Assembly: GCA_023333565.1 (NCBI GenBank)
Contig: JAJKFH010003229.1
Span: forward strand, 4,454,501 to 4,518,500
Length of the DNA: 64,000 nt
Origin: Puffinus mauretanicus
Taxonomy: Eukaryota; Chordata; Aves; Procellariiformes; Procellariidae
Direction: 5' to 3'
The notes under the pieces: model-generated
What the model saw: only the letters and a program-made list of their open reading frames with translations
The model's database searches: none
Told to the model about the DNA's origin: nothing
Shown here: piece after piece, positions 10,601 through 21,500 of the stretch
Layout: each line of letters opens with the position of its first letter
Position numbering within the stretch: the first letter of the stretch is position 1
Program-made: the position numbers and the translations under genes

Positions 10601-13179
10601 GACATACTGTATTGACATACTGAGGTAAATATTCAAGTAGTCCAGATAGTGTCAAAGAAATAACAACAATTCTTATCAGTGCTAAGTCCCACAAATGATG
10701 GGCACCTCACATACTAAAGTGTTCTACTAATGAAGTCTCCCCTTACTATTTCAACTTTTGGTTTTGGGATTGATATGCGAAATGATTCTAAGTAGTTGAG
10801 TACTGCTACTTTAAAGTACTTAATTAGCTAAGTTGAGTTCTGGACTGCTGACTCCACACAGCTGTTGAAGAGCTACCTCAGGTACTGGAGGCAAAATCAC
10901 ATCTTTCCATGTTATACTGTAGTCTGCAGTTTAGATGGATGTCTGTTGGAATTGAAAGTGAAACACTTATCATAAAGTCATGAGAGCGCTTTGTTTCTAC
11001 TTCTGAAGTTAAGATATATTTTTAAGTGTTTAAACTTCCTTTGATTTTTTTTTTAAACTCTTCCCAAGAAACAGCTGTTGCTTTTCTCCTAGGCTTAGCA
11101 ACATGAACAGTAACCTCTGTCCAAGGAATATTGAGCTGAACTTTTTCTCACCCCAGCTGAGTTAAACACATGCTGTTCCTTTAAAATTGCAAGGCATTTT
11201 GCCAGTCAGACTGACCTCCTGCTCCTTAAACCAAAGTGGGTTCTCACTCTTTGTTCCACAAAACAGAAAAGCCATTAAACTGTTGAACTGTACGAATTCC
11301 GCATTAAAAAAAAAAAAAAAAAAAAAAGAAGTTAGAATCTAAGGGACTTATGTAATTTATGTAAACTTAAGACTATATTGTCTTTTGGAACTATCCTTTT
11401 GGTATGCATTGCTCAATGAACCTAAGTACTGCTATACAATGCACAAAATAAACCTGCTTGTCTTTATAAAAGAATATAAGTCTTAAGAACAAAAAGAGAC
11501 AATGAAATGTTTGTGCTGTTAACTGGTTCCTGCCTTCATAAAATTTAAACGTGTCATTATTAGGAATTGATCAAGCACCATATAAGGAGGTTCACTATGG
11601 AAATTCTTCATCCAAGCTACTGACTTTTTGTTATCCACGACTGTTCTATTAAGGTCTCCTCAGCCAACTAGCTTTCCTTTTCCTCACTTTTTCAATATTT
11701 ATTTCTATTTAAGATGAGGATTCCATAGTGCTGGTCGTTACACAGACACCTGCAGAATCAGTTCCTGTCTGAAGAGATTTAAATAGGCAAGCAGGCAGAC
11801 AAAGTCTATCCACAGGAGCGCAGTTTCAAGATCTGCTTTAGCTTACCTAAGACTGTACCAGAGCTGTCTAGCTCACCTCTTGCCAGCATCTACATATTCC
11901 CATCCCCTCCTTTGTGTTCAAGCTAGCAATCACGGAGCCATCACAATAATGTGAACTAACTTGTAACAAATTACTAGTTTTCACCTGGATAAGTAAGCTG
12001 ATCCATCTCACCTTATAGCTGCATGACTCCTAAAACCATTAGAAGGAAAAGAACAAAAATGTGCCGCTGAAAGGTGAACAAACCTTTTCAGCAAAAGCAC
12101 AATTTCACAATCGGTTTAAGTAGATCTAAGACTGTTCCACAAATATCCACCTTGGTTGTATCAAAATCACCCATCTCTTTGCATCCTTCTCTTCAGGCAG
12201 TTCGTTAGATGTGCTTCGCTACTGGGACTTTGCAGCTTCTCAAGCAAGATTCTCACCAGTACTACATCGCTTCATTTTGATACATGGCTCAAAGGTATAT
12301 TTAGGTATCTATATTACACAGGTAATATACACAGGTATATTTAGGTATCTATATTACATAGGTATACACAGGTATCTATAGTAATTTATTTTGTACCTAT
12401 AAGAGATTTAAGAACACAGGTTCACACCCTCAAAACCATGTATCCATTTTTCTACTGTTCAGACACCCATACTGCATCGATACACACTCACTGACATCCT
12501 TTTCTAGCCTTATGCCACAAGCTCATGTGTACGCACTTATCCAATTAATGTTTGCATCAAACTGACAAAGACTCTTTAGCACAATAGTTTCGGGTAAATT
12601 TGACAGAAAAATATTTGTCTTCTTGTTGTTCCTTTAAGTTGTAGGAAAATAGGTAGCTAGACAAAGGAGAATTATCAATGCCTCTGAGAAAAAGGCTGCA
12701 CTGTGATCTCAGTCTTCACTAAGAGCAAAGAACTCACAAGAGGAAAGACAGTAACAGTAGGAACATTCCAAACACAATAAATTTCTCCAGCTGTATTTCT
12801 ACAGTGACCAGAAAATCCAGCCAGATGTGAGTCCATATGAAGCCAGGGTTCATTTTTTACGCCTGCAAAACTTGTTTTTAAAATACGGACACCAAAACTG
12901 CACAGAGAAATTTAGCACTGGTCTTGCCAAGTGCTGCATGATGATGGTAAAATACACCTCCCCTACTTTCATTTACCTGCCTGTATGTGCAAAGATTACA
13001 CCAGTTCTTTTTAAGTCTACAGAAGAGTTAGGTGTTTCAATTCCCTTGTGGCATTCAGCCACATTCTCTTCTTCCACTCAATGATTAATAGGGCTATTAT
13101 GATCAGAACTCACTCTTTCCTGGAAGACAAATGTCATTTCCTCTCCAGGTGAATGCTGCTGACAATACAAGGCCTTCAT
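1502..13179 (-). CDS. CRYZL1: CRYZL1, quinone oxidoreductase-like protein 1 (N-terminal half, seven coding exons)
   Basis: Coding parts, in transcript order: 13179-13114, 10187-10110, 9579-9507, 8857-8813, 4645-4577, 2554-2421 and 1613-1502. They join in frame into 577 nt (192 codons plus one base), with GT donors and AG acceptors throughout. The product belongs to the zinc-independent zeta-crystallin/quinone oxidoreductase branch of the medium-chain dehydrogenase/reductase superfamily, cytosolic proteins expected to bind NAD(P)H. Residues 1 to about 130 form the GroES-like catalytic fold ([23 protein letters not shown]). From about residue 131 the Rossmann part begins, with [26 protein letters not shown] and [18 protein letters not shown]. 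The orthologue assignment rests on near colinear agreement with human CRYZL1 as I recall it (about 349 residues). The last 150 or so residues lie outside the window. Its neighbour in divergent orientation is ITSN1. The physiological substrate is not established. Confidence 0.95.
2421..2554 (-). CDS. CRYZL1: CRYZL1 coding exon 6 (residues 111-155)
   Basis: This 134-bp exon runs from acceptor ccccaaaattag to a donor read as GCAAGT|GTAGGT. It encodes [20 protein letters not shown] then [20 protein letters not shown] then MDGAS. It crosses from the catalytic domain into the first beta-strand of the Rossmann fold. A second GT lies four bases downstream (GTAG|GTAACA), but using it would put the next exon out of frame, so the upstream donor is preferred. 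Confidence 0.94.
2555..4576 (-). other. CRYZL1: CRYZL1 intron between coding exons 5 and 6
   Basis: AT-rich sequence with no recognisable repeat family, RNA gene or extra exon. The short open frames inside are compatible with chance. Confidence 0.7.
4577..4645 (-). CDS. CRYZL1: CRYZL1 coding exon 5 (residues 88-110)
   Basis: This 69-bp exon is phase 1 on both sides. The acceptor is ttttttcag and the donor is TTGG|GTACGT. It encodes [20 protein letters not shown] then HYL. This part of MDR proteins carries the region that leads into the V-x-x-HxLV-x-x-P strand. Being a multiple of three, it could be skipped without a frameshift. Confidence 0.94.
4646..8812 (-). other. CRYZL1: CRYZL1 intron between coding exons 4 and 5
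   Basis: About 4.2 kb. A 139-codon open frame on the plus strand (4739-5158) is the longest in the window. It shows no domain, no recognisable homology and no splice relation to either gene, so I do not call it a gene. No repeat family was recognised elsewhere in the intron. Confidence 0.65.
8813..8857 (-). CDS. CRYZL1: CRYZL1 coding exon 4, a 45-bp micro-exon-like segment (residues 73-87)
   Basis: This very short exon is flanked by acceptor cttcatgag and donor GTGG|GTAAGT, phase 1 on both sides. It encodes [15 protein letters not shown], the conserved MDR turn (family pattern VGxxVxxFxxGDxV). The pyrimidine tract upstream is poor, but phase and protein agreement with both neighbours fix the boundaries. 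Skipping it would remove exactly 15 residues in frame. Confidence 0.93.
9507..9579 (-). CDS. CRYZL1: CRYZL1 coding exon 3 (residues 49-72)
   Basis: This 73-bp exon runs from acceptor catttag to donor GAAG|GTAAGT. It encodes [20 protein letters not shown] then VVLE, ending in phase 1. The VGREISGVV segment corresponds to the MDR motif (usually PxxxGxExxGxV) that builds the active-site cleft. Confidence 0.94.
10110..10187 (-). CDS. CRYZL1: CRYZL1 coding exon 2 (residues 23-48)
   Basis: This 78-bp exon is phase 0 at both ends. The acceptor is tttgtcctag (AG at 10189-10188) and the donor is AAG|GTATTT. It encodes [20 protein letters not shown] then SWIDTK. It is the N-terminal beta-rich part of the GroES-like fold; the [11 protein letters not shown] stretch is the conserved strand found near the start of MDR enzymes. 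The donor departs from consensus at +4 to +6. Confidence 0.92.
10188..13113 (-). other. CRYZL1: CRYZL1 intron between coding exons 1 and 2
   Basis: AT-rich non-coding sequence. It holds an A22-type run near 11306-11327 and a 40-bp tandem repeat at 12293-12381 (listed separately). No additional exon or RNA gene was recognised. Confidence 0.7.
12293..12381. repeat. Short tandem repeat, period 37-40 bp
   Basis: Two near-complete copies and one partial copy of a unit beginning AGGTATATTTAGGTATCTAT: 12293-12332 (40 bp), 12333-12369 (37 bp, nearly identical) and 12370-12381. The unit is itself built from shorter GGTAT(A/C) steps. It lies inside a CRYZL1 intron. Confidence 0.9.
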
Positions 13180-13185
13180 AGTGAT
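13114..13185 (-). CDS. CRYZL1: CRYZL1 first coding exon (residues 1-22)
   Basis: The exon begins after the acceptor tttttcag at 13186-13193. Only six bases of leader precede the ATG at 13179-13177, so the rest of the 5' UTR must lie in an upstream exon in the CpG island. It encodes [20 protein letters not shown] followed by ER, and ends at the strong donor GTGAGT (13113-13108) in phase 0. This ATG is chosen because it matches the recalled start of the family (MKGLYFQQ in human) and no in-frame upstream ATG fits in the exon. Confidence 0.93.
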
Positions 13186-14494
13186 CTGAAAAAAGACACA
13201 GCAACCAAACTGTAATACATCCAGTATCTGAAGAGCAAACAGGTAATTAAAGCTTTACGTTACTTTATAAGAAGAATAGCGATTGTTTGCAAGCAACACA
13301 GGGCCTATGAGTCCTTCCAATATGTAAGTTCTAAACCAGATCAACAGATAAGGCAAGATATGGTGTTACCTGCAATAAGTTACATCAGTAATTTTGACCA
13401 TAATATAGCAAATACCAGGGACTGAGGATGTACAGCAAAAGGCAATGAATGATATACAGGATTTACCGATTGGTGGTCCAATGCAGTAGATGGGTGTTTG
13501 CCACCCAGGCTGGAAGGCACACAATTTGACTAGCTCAGACAAAGGTAGCACAAAGGGCAATATAACCAGTGCAGGAATACAAGGAACCTTACATATGACT
13601 TAAGGGAAAATCACAACTTGGGTTTTTGGTCTCCTCTCCCAACTTGGCATATGTTGTCCTCTACAGACAAAAACCTTTTGGAGAAAAAAAAAAAAAAAAA
13701 GAAAGAGGTCTCTCTCTAAGTTAACAGGAAAAAGAAAAGCACAGAGCAGAGAGGCAGAAAAACATGCGGCCATTATGTTGCTCCTGGCAGCGAGGACACT
13801 AACACTTCAGGGGCCGCCCGAGGTTGAACGGGCCGCCCTGAGGCACCTCGCCTTTCAGAAGGGCAGAGCAGCGCGGCAGCCGGGACCCGGCACAACCCCG
13901 ACCAGCCCCGCAGGGAGCCCCGAGCTCGGCGGTGCCGGGCCACTTCGCAAGGCTCTCGACGCGCTGCGGCCCCAGCACCCACGCGTTCCCTAAGGGCAGC
14001 TACCAAGCTGCGCCCGCTTCGGAGCGCCCCGCCCCTTCAGCCGTTAGTGCCACCGGCCACGCCACTGCTATTATTCCGGTGCTTTACCACACCAGCGAGC
14101 AGCTCGGCGCGGGAGGAAAGAGACCAACCCCTCGCCGGCACCCGCCTCTGCCTCCAGGCTGTGACACCCGCGGAGCCGCAGTAGCCCCTCAGCGCCCGCC
14201 GAGGGCCAGGCGCGGAGGAAACCTGCGCGGAGACAACGCCAAACCGGGGGGCTTTAAGCTCGCCCGAGGCACCCAGCCTCCTTCGCCACGGGGCCCCCGG
14301 CGGGAAGAGCCACCCAGGAGCCGAGACGATGCACCGGCGGCCCCCGGGAAGCGCAGTCGCCCCGCGACCGGCGGTTGCCATGACAAACCGTTACTTCCGC
14401 CGCGCTCCCACCTCGGCGCCCTCCGGCGAGTGCGGGCAGCACCCCCACGCCCCGCTCCCAGCCCCGACGTCCAGAGGCCCCACGTGAGCTCGTC

Positions 14495-14499
14495 ATTGG
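14495..14499 (-). promoter_or_regulatory. CCAAT box 1 (NF-Y type)
   Basis: Plus strand reads TCATTGGCC, so CCAAT is on the minus strand, about 100 bp upstream of the likely CRYZL1 start region. Confidence 0.6.
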
Positions 14500-14537
14500 C
14501 CACGGCGGCCGCCGCTCGGCATAGAAGCGGAGGCGGG

Positions 14538-14542
14538 ATTGG
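14538..14542 (-). promoter_or_regulatory. CCAAT box 2 (NF-Y type)
   Basis: Plus strand reads GGGATTGGCT, with CCAAT on the minus strand. It lies 43 bp from box 1, about four helical turns. Confidence 0.6.
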
Positions 14543-14612
14543 CTAAGGCGGCTGTCGCTCTCTTACAAGAGGGGAGGTGGGAGCAGGCGCCCCCCCCCAG
14601 TGGCCCCCGAGG

Positions 14613-14631
14613 ACTACGCAGCCCAGCAGGC
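14613..14631 (+). promoter_or_regulatory. ZNF143/Staf-like site
   Basis: ACTACGCAGCCCAGCAGGC resembles the promoter-type ZNF143 element, recalled as ACTACAATTCCCAGCATGC, with ACTAC and CCCAGCA intact and five differences. A second GGACTACAG begins 37 bp downstream at 14650 but lacks the CCCAGCA half. Confidence 0.5.
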
Positions 14632-14916
14632 TGCGCGGCGCCGCCCGGCGGACTACAGCGTCCGGGGCGCAGCTGCCGGCGGCTGCCCTGCGTGACCTCC
14701 CGAGAGCGGAGCCGGCAGCCGGGACACCGCTGGGGGGAGGCGGGGGGGAAAGCAAGAGACACCGGCTTGAATTACCCTTACGTAAAATAAAGGGGCCACC
14801 CGCCCCGCAGGCGCGTCCCGCTGGAGGTGAGGAGGGAGCCCAGCCGCCCCCTCCCCCCGGCTCCGCTCCCTACGCGCTGACCCCCTTGGCGCGAGAGCGG
14901 GCCTGGCGGAGCCGGG

Positions 14917-14921
14917 ATTGG
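14917..14921 (-). promoter_or_regulatory. CCAAT box 3 (NF-Y type)
   Basis: Plus strand reads GGGATTGGCC. It has the same orientation as the other three boxes and lies on the ITSN1 side of the island. Confidence 0.6.
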
Positions 14922-14960
14922 CCGGAGTAGGCCGGGTCCCTGCGGCGCTCTCGGCCTCTG

Positions 14961-14965
14961 ATTGG
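14961..14965 (-). promoter_or_regulatory. CCAAT box 4 (NF-Y type)
   Basis: Plus strand reads CTGATTGGCGG, 44 bp from box 3, so both pairs have nearly identical spacing (43 and 44 bp). It is roughly 50-100 bp upstream of the inferred ITSN1 first exon. Confidence 0.6.
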
Positions 14966-15009
14966 CGGCACTCGCCTGCCCGTCGCGCGGGGGGCGGGAG
15001 GGAGGCCGC

Positions 15010-15177
15010 GGCCGCGCGTCAGTACGGCGGCTGTGAGGGCGAGCGCGAGCCAGGGCTCCTCCCCCCGCCGCCCGCCAGACGGTGGCTGAGGAGGCAGCGG
15101 GAGGGGATGGTGCGTCTGGCGGAGGCGGTGGCGGACGCCGCTCCGGCTCCTCCATCCCCCCCGCCGTCGCCATGGGT
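15010..15177 (+). other. ITSN1: Probable ITSN1 exon 1 (5' untranslated)
   Basis: Just downstream of CCAAT box 4 the sequence runs GC-rich to a consensus splice donor, GGT|GTGAGT at 15178. No other consensus donor close by fits as well, and the ITSN1 start codon lies in an exon with its own acceptor 31 kb away, so a leader exon must exist. The 5' end is estimated. The exon holds two ATGs in favourable context: 15107 (GGGGATGG) and 15172 (GTCGCCATGG). The donor choice is inference, and additional leader exons in intron 1 cannot be excluded. Confidence 0.55.
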
Positions 15178-18100
15178 GTGAGTAGGGCCCCCCGGCCCGC
15201 GCAGATATGAGGTACTGCCCGGCGGCGGGAGGGGACGGGAAGGGGGTGGGGAGGGGACGACGACCCTCACTGGGAGGGGCGACAGTTCATCCCAGCCAGC
15301 GGCCCCCGGCGCGCACCCGCGGGGGGGCAGCGGCGCCTCTGCCCCGCGCTGCTTCTGACGCCACCCGCCTCCGCACGGTACCGGCGGCCGGGCGTGTCCC
15401 GGTGCCCGGGCCCGCTGACAGGCGCCGGGAGCCCGGCACGGAGCGAGGCGCCCTGCTTCTCCTTATGTCTCTCAGTGCCGTGGTCGTCGCCGGTGTGTGG
15501 GCGGCCGCGGGGGGGTTGGGGGGGCGCGGAGCCGTGAGGTGAGCGCCCGCGGGATGCGCCCCCCGTGCGGGTCCGGCGCCCGGCTGCTGCGCGCTGGGGC
15601 GGGCGCCGCTGCTTGCCTTCCTCCGGCTGGCTTTTTTTTACTATTCGTTTAATTTTTATTGGTACCTCACCGGCGTGGGTTTCGCGGGTGCCGTGTTCGC
15701 ACTACGGTTTTGTGGGTAGAGGAAAGCGGGGCGATGCGGCGGGGGGAGCGCCCCGGTTCCTGTGCGCTGGCTCGGTGATAGACAGCCCTCGCCGTCACGA
15801 GACAGCTATCGCTCGCGGAGGGAGCCGTGTCCCGGCCACCCGTGTCCTCCGGGGGATCTCGGACGTGGAATGCAAGGGGTGGGTTCTGCGGGTAGCGGGT
15901 TTCCCTTTACCGCGTTAAATAACGATTATTCCTGCTGCCTCCGTCCTCTTTGCTCCCTGCCCCTTCGACGCATACGGTCCGCCCTGGTGCGAAGTGAAGG
16001 AGGAATGCCATCCCTTACGGCTTGAAAAGGGCACACGACCAATTGAACGAGGGAATGTTGTCAGGGCGTCAGGAAAAGGAAACCGGTACATGGTCGGTTT
16101 TTTGTCCCTTCATTTCTGTTTGCCTCGGATTAGCAGACAACTTTGTGGATAATATTTCCTGTGGACTTCTTTTGTTCTGATTCAGCTGCTGCTTTATTTT
16201 GAAAGAAATCTGTTTTTTCTTTTAGAAAACAATATTTTCTGTGAACTCTACCGTTCTGTGGGGCATGGATGTCATGATAGGGAAAACACTTCCGTAGATC
16301 ATTGAAGTAAGAGAGTATTTTAGTAAATAATTCTTGTTAGTAAAATAACTAGCATTCCAGATGTGATAGTGTGGTACTCATTAAAGCAAGAAACATTCTG
16401 TTTTCCTCTACCTCATCCCACCTCCCAGTTCTAAGGTATGCTTTTTGTTTAGAGCTTGTATAGCAATATATATTTAAGGTAATAGCTATGTATCTTAACA
16501 ACATATTTGAAGTCAGCCTCCAACTGCATCCATTTTTTCCTAAATCAAAAAGCCAAACTGTGTATTTAGGTATTGATGAATCTGGAGAGTGTTAGACTGT
16601 GCAGTGTTATTCCACACTGTGTTAGACAACCTTTCTTTCTTTTGCCTTTTTGTTCTAGTCACCAGTAACTTCCCTCGATGAGTATCACCAGGTGATGTTT
16701 TTATACATTATACTTTTTAGTGAATTGATTACTGAATTCTTCTTTCCATTTTAAAATGCTCACAGTGCATCTCCAGAGCCCTGCCTGAGGGGGTGAGGTA
16801 TGGAAAGAGGAGTCTTGCATGTCGGCTGTATTCAGATTTCCAAGTACAGGAGTGGGGGGGTGTGTTCCCTTGTGGATGATGGGGAGGTGTACTGATTGCA
16901 TATAGAAATACAGGTAAAGAAAACAGCTGCATTCTTTTTGTTAACTTATAATTTAGGATATGCAGCTGTCTATGTTTAGGCGTGCGTCTAAGGTCAAAGC
17001 AGCTTGAGCCATTTTAGCTTGCGTGATTAGTACTTGTATGCTGTCACTGATTTTGGCAGCTTTACAGGGGTCATGTTTCGTACAGATGAACTGTTTCTGA
17101 ACAGTTTCTCCAGTGTATTAGGCTCAAACTTCATTTGAGCTGAGCGGGCTGCTCTTTGCACTTGCTGCTTCACAAACCACACTTAATTCTCTCAGTTCTA
17201 ATGTTCCCTCTACAATATCCTACTGTCTTTCGTTCCAGATAAGATACTTTTCAGAGTAGCTGTGTTTTCTTGATAATTTTCCTTTATGTCCTGGTTCAGT
17301 GGAATAACTACTTAGATACAGTAAAATAAGAATTGGTATCTCAAACCAATGACCTGCAGTGCCTATTCTGTCTCTTGCTGCTGTTAGCTATTTGGTGGAA
17401 AGTCTGCATGCCCTTTCCTTAATACCTCTAATTATGCAATTAGGATAGCTTTGGATTCAGGAAAGAATGTGAATCTAGCAATTAAATAATTCTAAATTAT
17501 GATGTTGAATAGCTTTTGCTGGTCTTATCTTTGTACTGTAATCATAAATTGTAATTTTAGTTTTTAGTAGGATAACACCAGGGAAAATAGGAATATAAGA
17601 GTTCCATTTGTAGAATAAAAAGAAAAATAAAAAAGTTAAGGAAAATGTCAGCAATGGCTTGAGGAATGGGGAGAAGATCACCGTGGAGAGTTATCAACTA
17701 TGAACATTTGTTTATGCTGTCTTTAGTAATAGAGTAGAATAAATCATAAACAGAAAGATTTGTTTGTAGTACACATTTCAAGTGGGGGTGGCTCAGAGGT
17801 AAACCTGCATGGAACCGAAGAGATCAGATTTTTAATATTTTTTTTTTTTTACTATAAAAATAAACCAAAGATTGTTTCTGCTCCTGTTGTCTGCTAGAAA
17901 CTTTGAGTGCTCGTTGCTATTGTATTTAATACAGCTGCTGAACTTGAAATGCCCCCAACACAGTGAGTTGGTTTTGTTTTTACTTGCATAGCATGAAATT
18001 GGGTGGTGTGGTAGACAATTAGAAATTTGGTCCAGTCTAAGATCTGATGATAAATTACTTGTGCACATAAAGCCTTACTGTGAGGTGCTAAAATTTCTGT

Positions 18101-18355
18101 ATGATATATGGCAAAAGTAGTTACCCTCTTTTTAACAGTACACTTTCTAAATTTAAAAAAGAATATAGTAGATTCCGCTGATTATTTTGGGATGGCATTG
18201 TTATTGTAGGTATGTCTTGATATTTGCAGATTGCAGTATTCATAACTGTATTTGCCAATCCTTCATACAACAAAACAAAACTTGTATAGTTTTGGAGTTT
18301 GCATGTAGATGTCTGGTTAATCCACCTGTCTAGAATGAATCTCTCTAGATAGCTC

Positions 18356-18372
18356 TGTGTGTGTGTGTGTGT
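18356..18372. repeat. (TG)n microsatellite
   Basis: An uninterrupted alternating TG run of about 17 bp in ITSN1 intron 1. Confidence 0.9.
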
Positions 18373-18545
18373 AAGGGGTAGAGGTGGTCAAGTTCTTGAT
18401 AGACCATGCACCATTTATATAGGAGAGATTAGTTTCTAATTACTGATCTTAAATGCTTTTCTACAATTGAAACTGGAATTTGTCTACCTACTTTAGAGTG
18501 TCAGAGGATTAACTTCCTGGCCAGAATAGAAAATGAATGGACATT

Positions 18546-18575
18546 AATAATTTTGGGGGGTGGGGTGGGGTGAAG
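18546..18575 (+). other. G-rich tract with quadruplex potential
   Basis: GGGGGGTGGGGTGGGG followed by TGAAGAGAGG: three closely spaced runs of four or more G on the plus strand, plus a trailing GG. It would form a stable quadruplex only if the first run splits or the GG joins. Confidence 0.4.
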
Positions 18576-21500
18576 AGAGGTATCCTCTGTCTTCCCCACA
18601 AAGAAAGGGGTGTTTTTTCTTTTATTTCTCATGCAAAAGGTGCATTTTTACAACATTCCCTTCATTGCAATCTGTCAAAATGCAGAAAAATTAAATGGCA
18701 TAGTACATACTTGGTTTGGTTTTGTCTTATGAAATGTACTAAACTTGTATATGTTGGATATTACGTTTTCCTTTTTCATGTGTTGCTTCTAAGGTAATTG
18801 AATTAATTAGTGCTAGTGTCATTTCAGTGGTTGTCTTTCCTTTTCTCTGTAAAGTCAACTTTTCACAAGTGTTGTGTGTGTAAAATATGTCTGGAATTTT
18901 GAAATAATCGTATTATTAATTGCTTGAAACCTAAATCTCTGCTGTATATTTCTCTTTCACAATAGTTCTCAATCTCCCCCGACTCCGTCTCTCGTGGTTG
19001 TGTGTGCCCATAGGATATTTATGGTGACCACAGTTTTGACAACTGAATTCTAAATACTATGGATTTATAAGAGTAAGTTTTTGTGTGATGGCAATCCTTG
19101 AAAATCATAGGCTTGATGGTATGTTCTAGTATTATAGCTAAATATACTAGTGCTAATGGTATAGATTAGCAAGCCCTAGTAACACTATTAAAATCATTTC
19201 ACTGAAGACCTGTTGTCTCAAGAGTTCAGGTTTTCCTTTGTATTTTGATGGGTAGCTCCTTCTAATTTCCATGGCGATTCTCTACCTAAATATCTTTTAA
19301 GGATCTAGACCTGAGGGTGACTAATCTACTGTAAATGACTGGATAGTGGTTCATCTTTGCATCATTTCAAGACACAGTTATTTGCTCCATATAAATGCAC
19401 AATTTGTGGATAATAGTTATTAATATACTTCCAAAATATAGAGAACACCTGGGTTTAAATATATGGTTTCTGAAAGAGTGTTCATGGAGAGCAACCTGAA
19501 ATAGTTGGGACTTCTCTAGAGGACTCATAATGAAACTCCTTTGTAGTATATTGCTTTCTATACTTTCATACATAATTATAAATAATATTTACAACAATTA
19601 AATATACCTATGAAATTGTTCATGAGCTATATATGAGGACTTATTTACAGCATTTAGAAAATTTCTAACTCAAACCGCACATAATAAATCTAAAGTAGTA
19701 TCTTTGGACCAGTTCACTAGTTAGCTGCTCTACTTATCTTTTAGTCATACTTTCTAAAGATGTTTTCCAAAAGTAATTCCCAGACTTTACAACTGAGAAT
19801 AAAGCAATGGAAAGTGAAGTTTTTAATGGAATATATACTTCATAGTAGAAGCTTCCAGCTAGCACTCACGGACTGTGAGCAGGTAGTCTAGGTTTACCAA
19901 CATCCTTGACAGTTAACTGCAGTTTTTATCTTGTTGTTCTGGTCCCTCACTTTTTGAAGAAAGCAGCAGTCAATTTCTATGACTGTTTGGTGTTATGATT
20001 TGTATGTGTTTTTACTGTTTAGTGTTAGGCATAACTAAATCTCCTTCATTGTATTAACTGCCCACAGATTTCTTCAGCAAAATTTTTAAGACTTAAAGGA
20101 CTAAAATAAACAATTCTGCATTAAAATTAAAGCTGTGTGTTTGAGTGCTTACTGAAGATACTGAGTGGCAAGTAATGCAGAACACAGATTTCTAGTTTCT
20201 CAAATCTGATAGCCAGGGTTTCTCTACTGAAAACTTTATTGGGGTTCGAAGACCACCACACCACAGCTTACCAGCAGGCAGCTTTCCTCGGCTTTATCCT
20301 TGCTTTGTAATCAGAGACATCTGCAGAACCGTATTAAGATTTTGAGGTAAAGACTGTATGCTAACTCTTAAATGAGACAGTAATTGTTTTAAGCAATCAA
20401 TTACAGTTTTGCAACATGTTACAAAGTAATTTGTTTGTCAATAAATGTAACAGATATGCAAATCAAATTGTTGCATTCCTTCTGTGATTCTGCAGGCCTG
20501 CTAAGATCCAAAGGTACCTATGTCACAGTTGCATTGGAGAAACAAGAACTTTTATTCATTTCTGACAGTACTTTTAAGTCTCTCAGTGTGAGTACCTAGA
20601 AACAGTATATGAGAAAAATATTAGAATGATGTCTAGTTGTATGTTTAAGAAAGAGCAACCACCCATCTTGGGGAAAAAAGAAGAAAGGTATCTATTGTTT
20701 TCTAAATAATTCTTGCAAAGTATAGATTAACTTTTTGTTAGTTGCCCTACCAGTTGAACTGTAAAGGAGAAATCCAATATTGACTACCTGGGAAGGTAAT
20801 TCAACTGTGTGTCCATACAGAATAGAACAGTCTTGGGTGCCCGTTTGGCTGAAGAAGCTGTATAAAGTCAGCTGCATATCTAACTTTCAAAGGTCAAGGT
20901 GAGTTTATGTAGGGACACTCAGATGCTTATCAATGATGGCTATCTTCATATTATGTTACAATTTAATACCTATAGTTGTGTTTTGGAAACTTAGTGCTTG
21001 TATATTAAGTGTTCATATGACCGATCTGAAAATTGAAGATACGATTGAGCTAATTTTGGGTTTTGAGGTCACCACCCCTTCAGTAAAAAAAGCCTCTTAT
21101 TAGTAACTGTAAAAATACATTTTTCATGTACTCTGGCTTTATGTAACAATTTCAAATTAACAAGCACAAGAATATGGACTGCCCTGTAAATTGTAAGGTG
21201 CAATATTTAACATTTTTTTAAAGTAGGTTTTTTAATAGGTCATGGCAGGATTGGTCAAAACTTCAGTGTTATCTTTTCTGCCAGTCTTGCAATGAAAGAA
21301 GATAAAGACTGAGCAGATCTATTCAATTGCCTAGTTCCAGTTACATTACGTTATGTTTAGGCATTAGCTTCATGTTGTTAATCCCTCATCCTGCAAGCGG
21401 TTCTGTATGAACACATGCTTGTACCCATACAAAGCTGGCAGTTGAAAAGAATCTGTTGCAATATATAGATGCACCTGTGAAGAGTTCCTTGCAGGTACGT

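Larger units (their letters stand above)
14380..15010. promoter_or_regulatory. Core of the bidirectional CRYZL1/ITSN1 promoter
   Basis: No TATA box is evident. Two clusters of CCAAT boxes sit about 400 bp apart. One pair (14495-14499, 14538-14542) is placed for transcription leftward into CRYZL1, the other (14917-14921, 14961-14965) for transcription rightward into ITSN1. Also present are CTTCCG at 14394-14399 (GCGGAAGTAA on the minus strand, an ETS-type site), CACGTG at 14481-14486 and a ZNF143-like element at 14613-14631. The CRYZL1 start site is therefore likely near 14.38-14.48 kb and that of ITSN1 near 15.0 kb. This placement is inference from motif spacing. Confidence 0.75.
13770..15620. 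promoter_or_regulatory. CpG island covering the CRYZL1/ITSN1 divergent promoter
   Basis: GC content rises abruptly from AT-rich flanks, CpG is frequent throughout, and the GC-rich block fades by about 15.6-15.9 kb. It lies between the first coding exon of CRYZL1 (minus) and the long first intron of ITSN1 (plus). Numerous overlapping open frames on both strands (13773-15542) come from the lack of AT-rich stop codons and are not genes. Confidence 0.9.

Noticed and set aside
13773..15542. Many open frames of 70-204 codons on both strands in the CpG island
   Set aside because: Low AT content removes stop codons; the products are low-complexity Pro/Arg/Ala/Gly chains that overlap each other on both strands, with no domain.
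20240..20250. GGTTCGA, the T-loop core of tRNA genes
   Set aside because: No acceptor stem, D-arm or anticodon arm can be placed around it.
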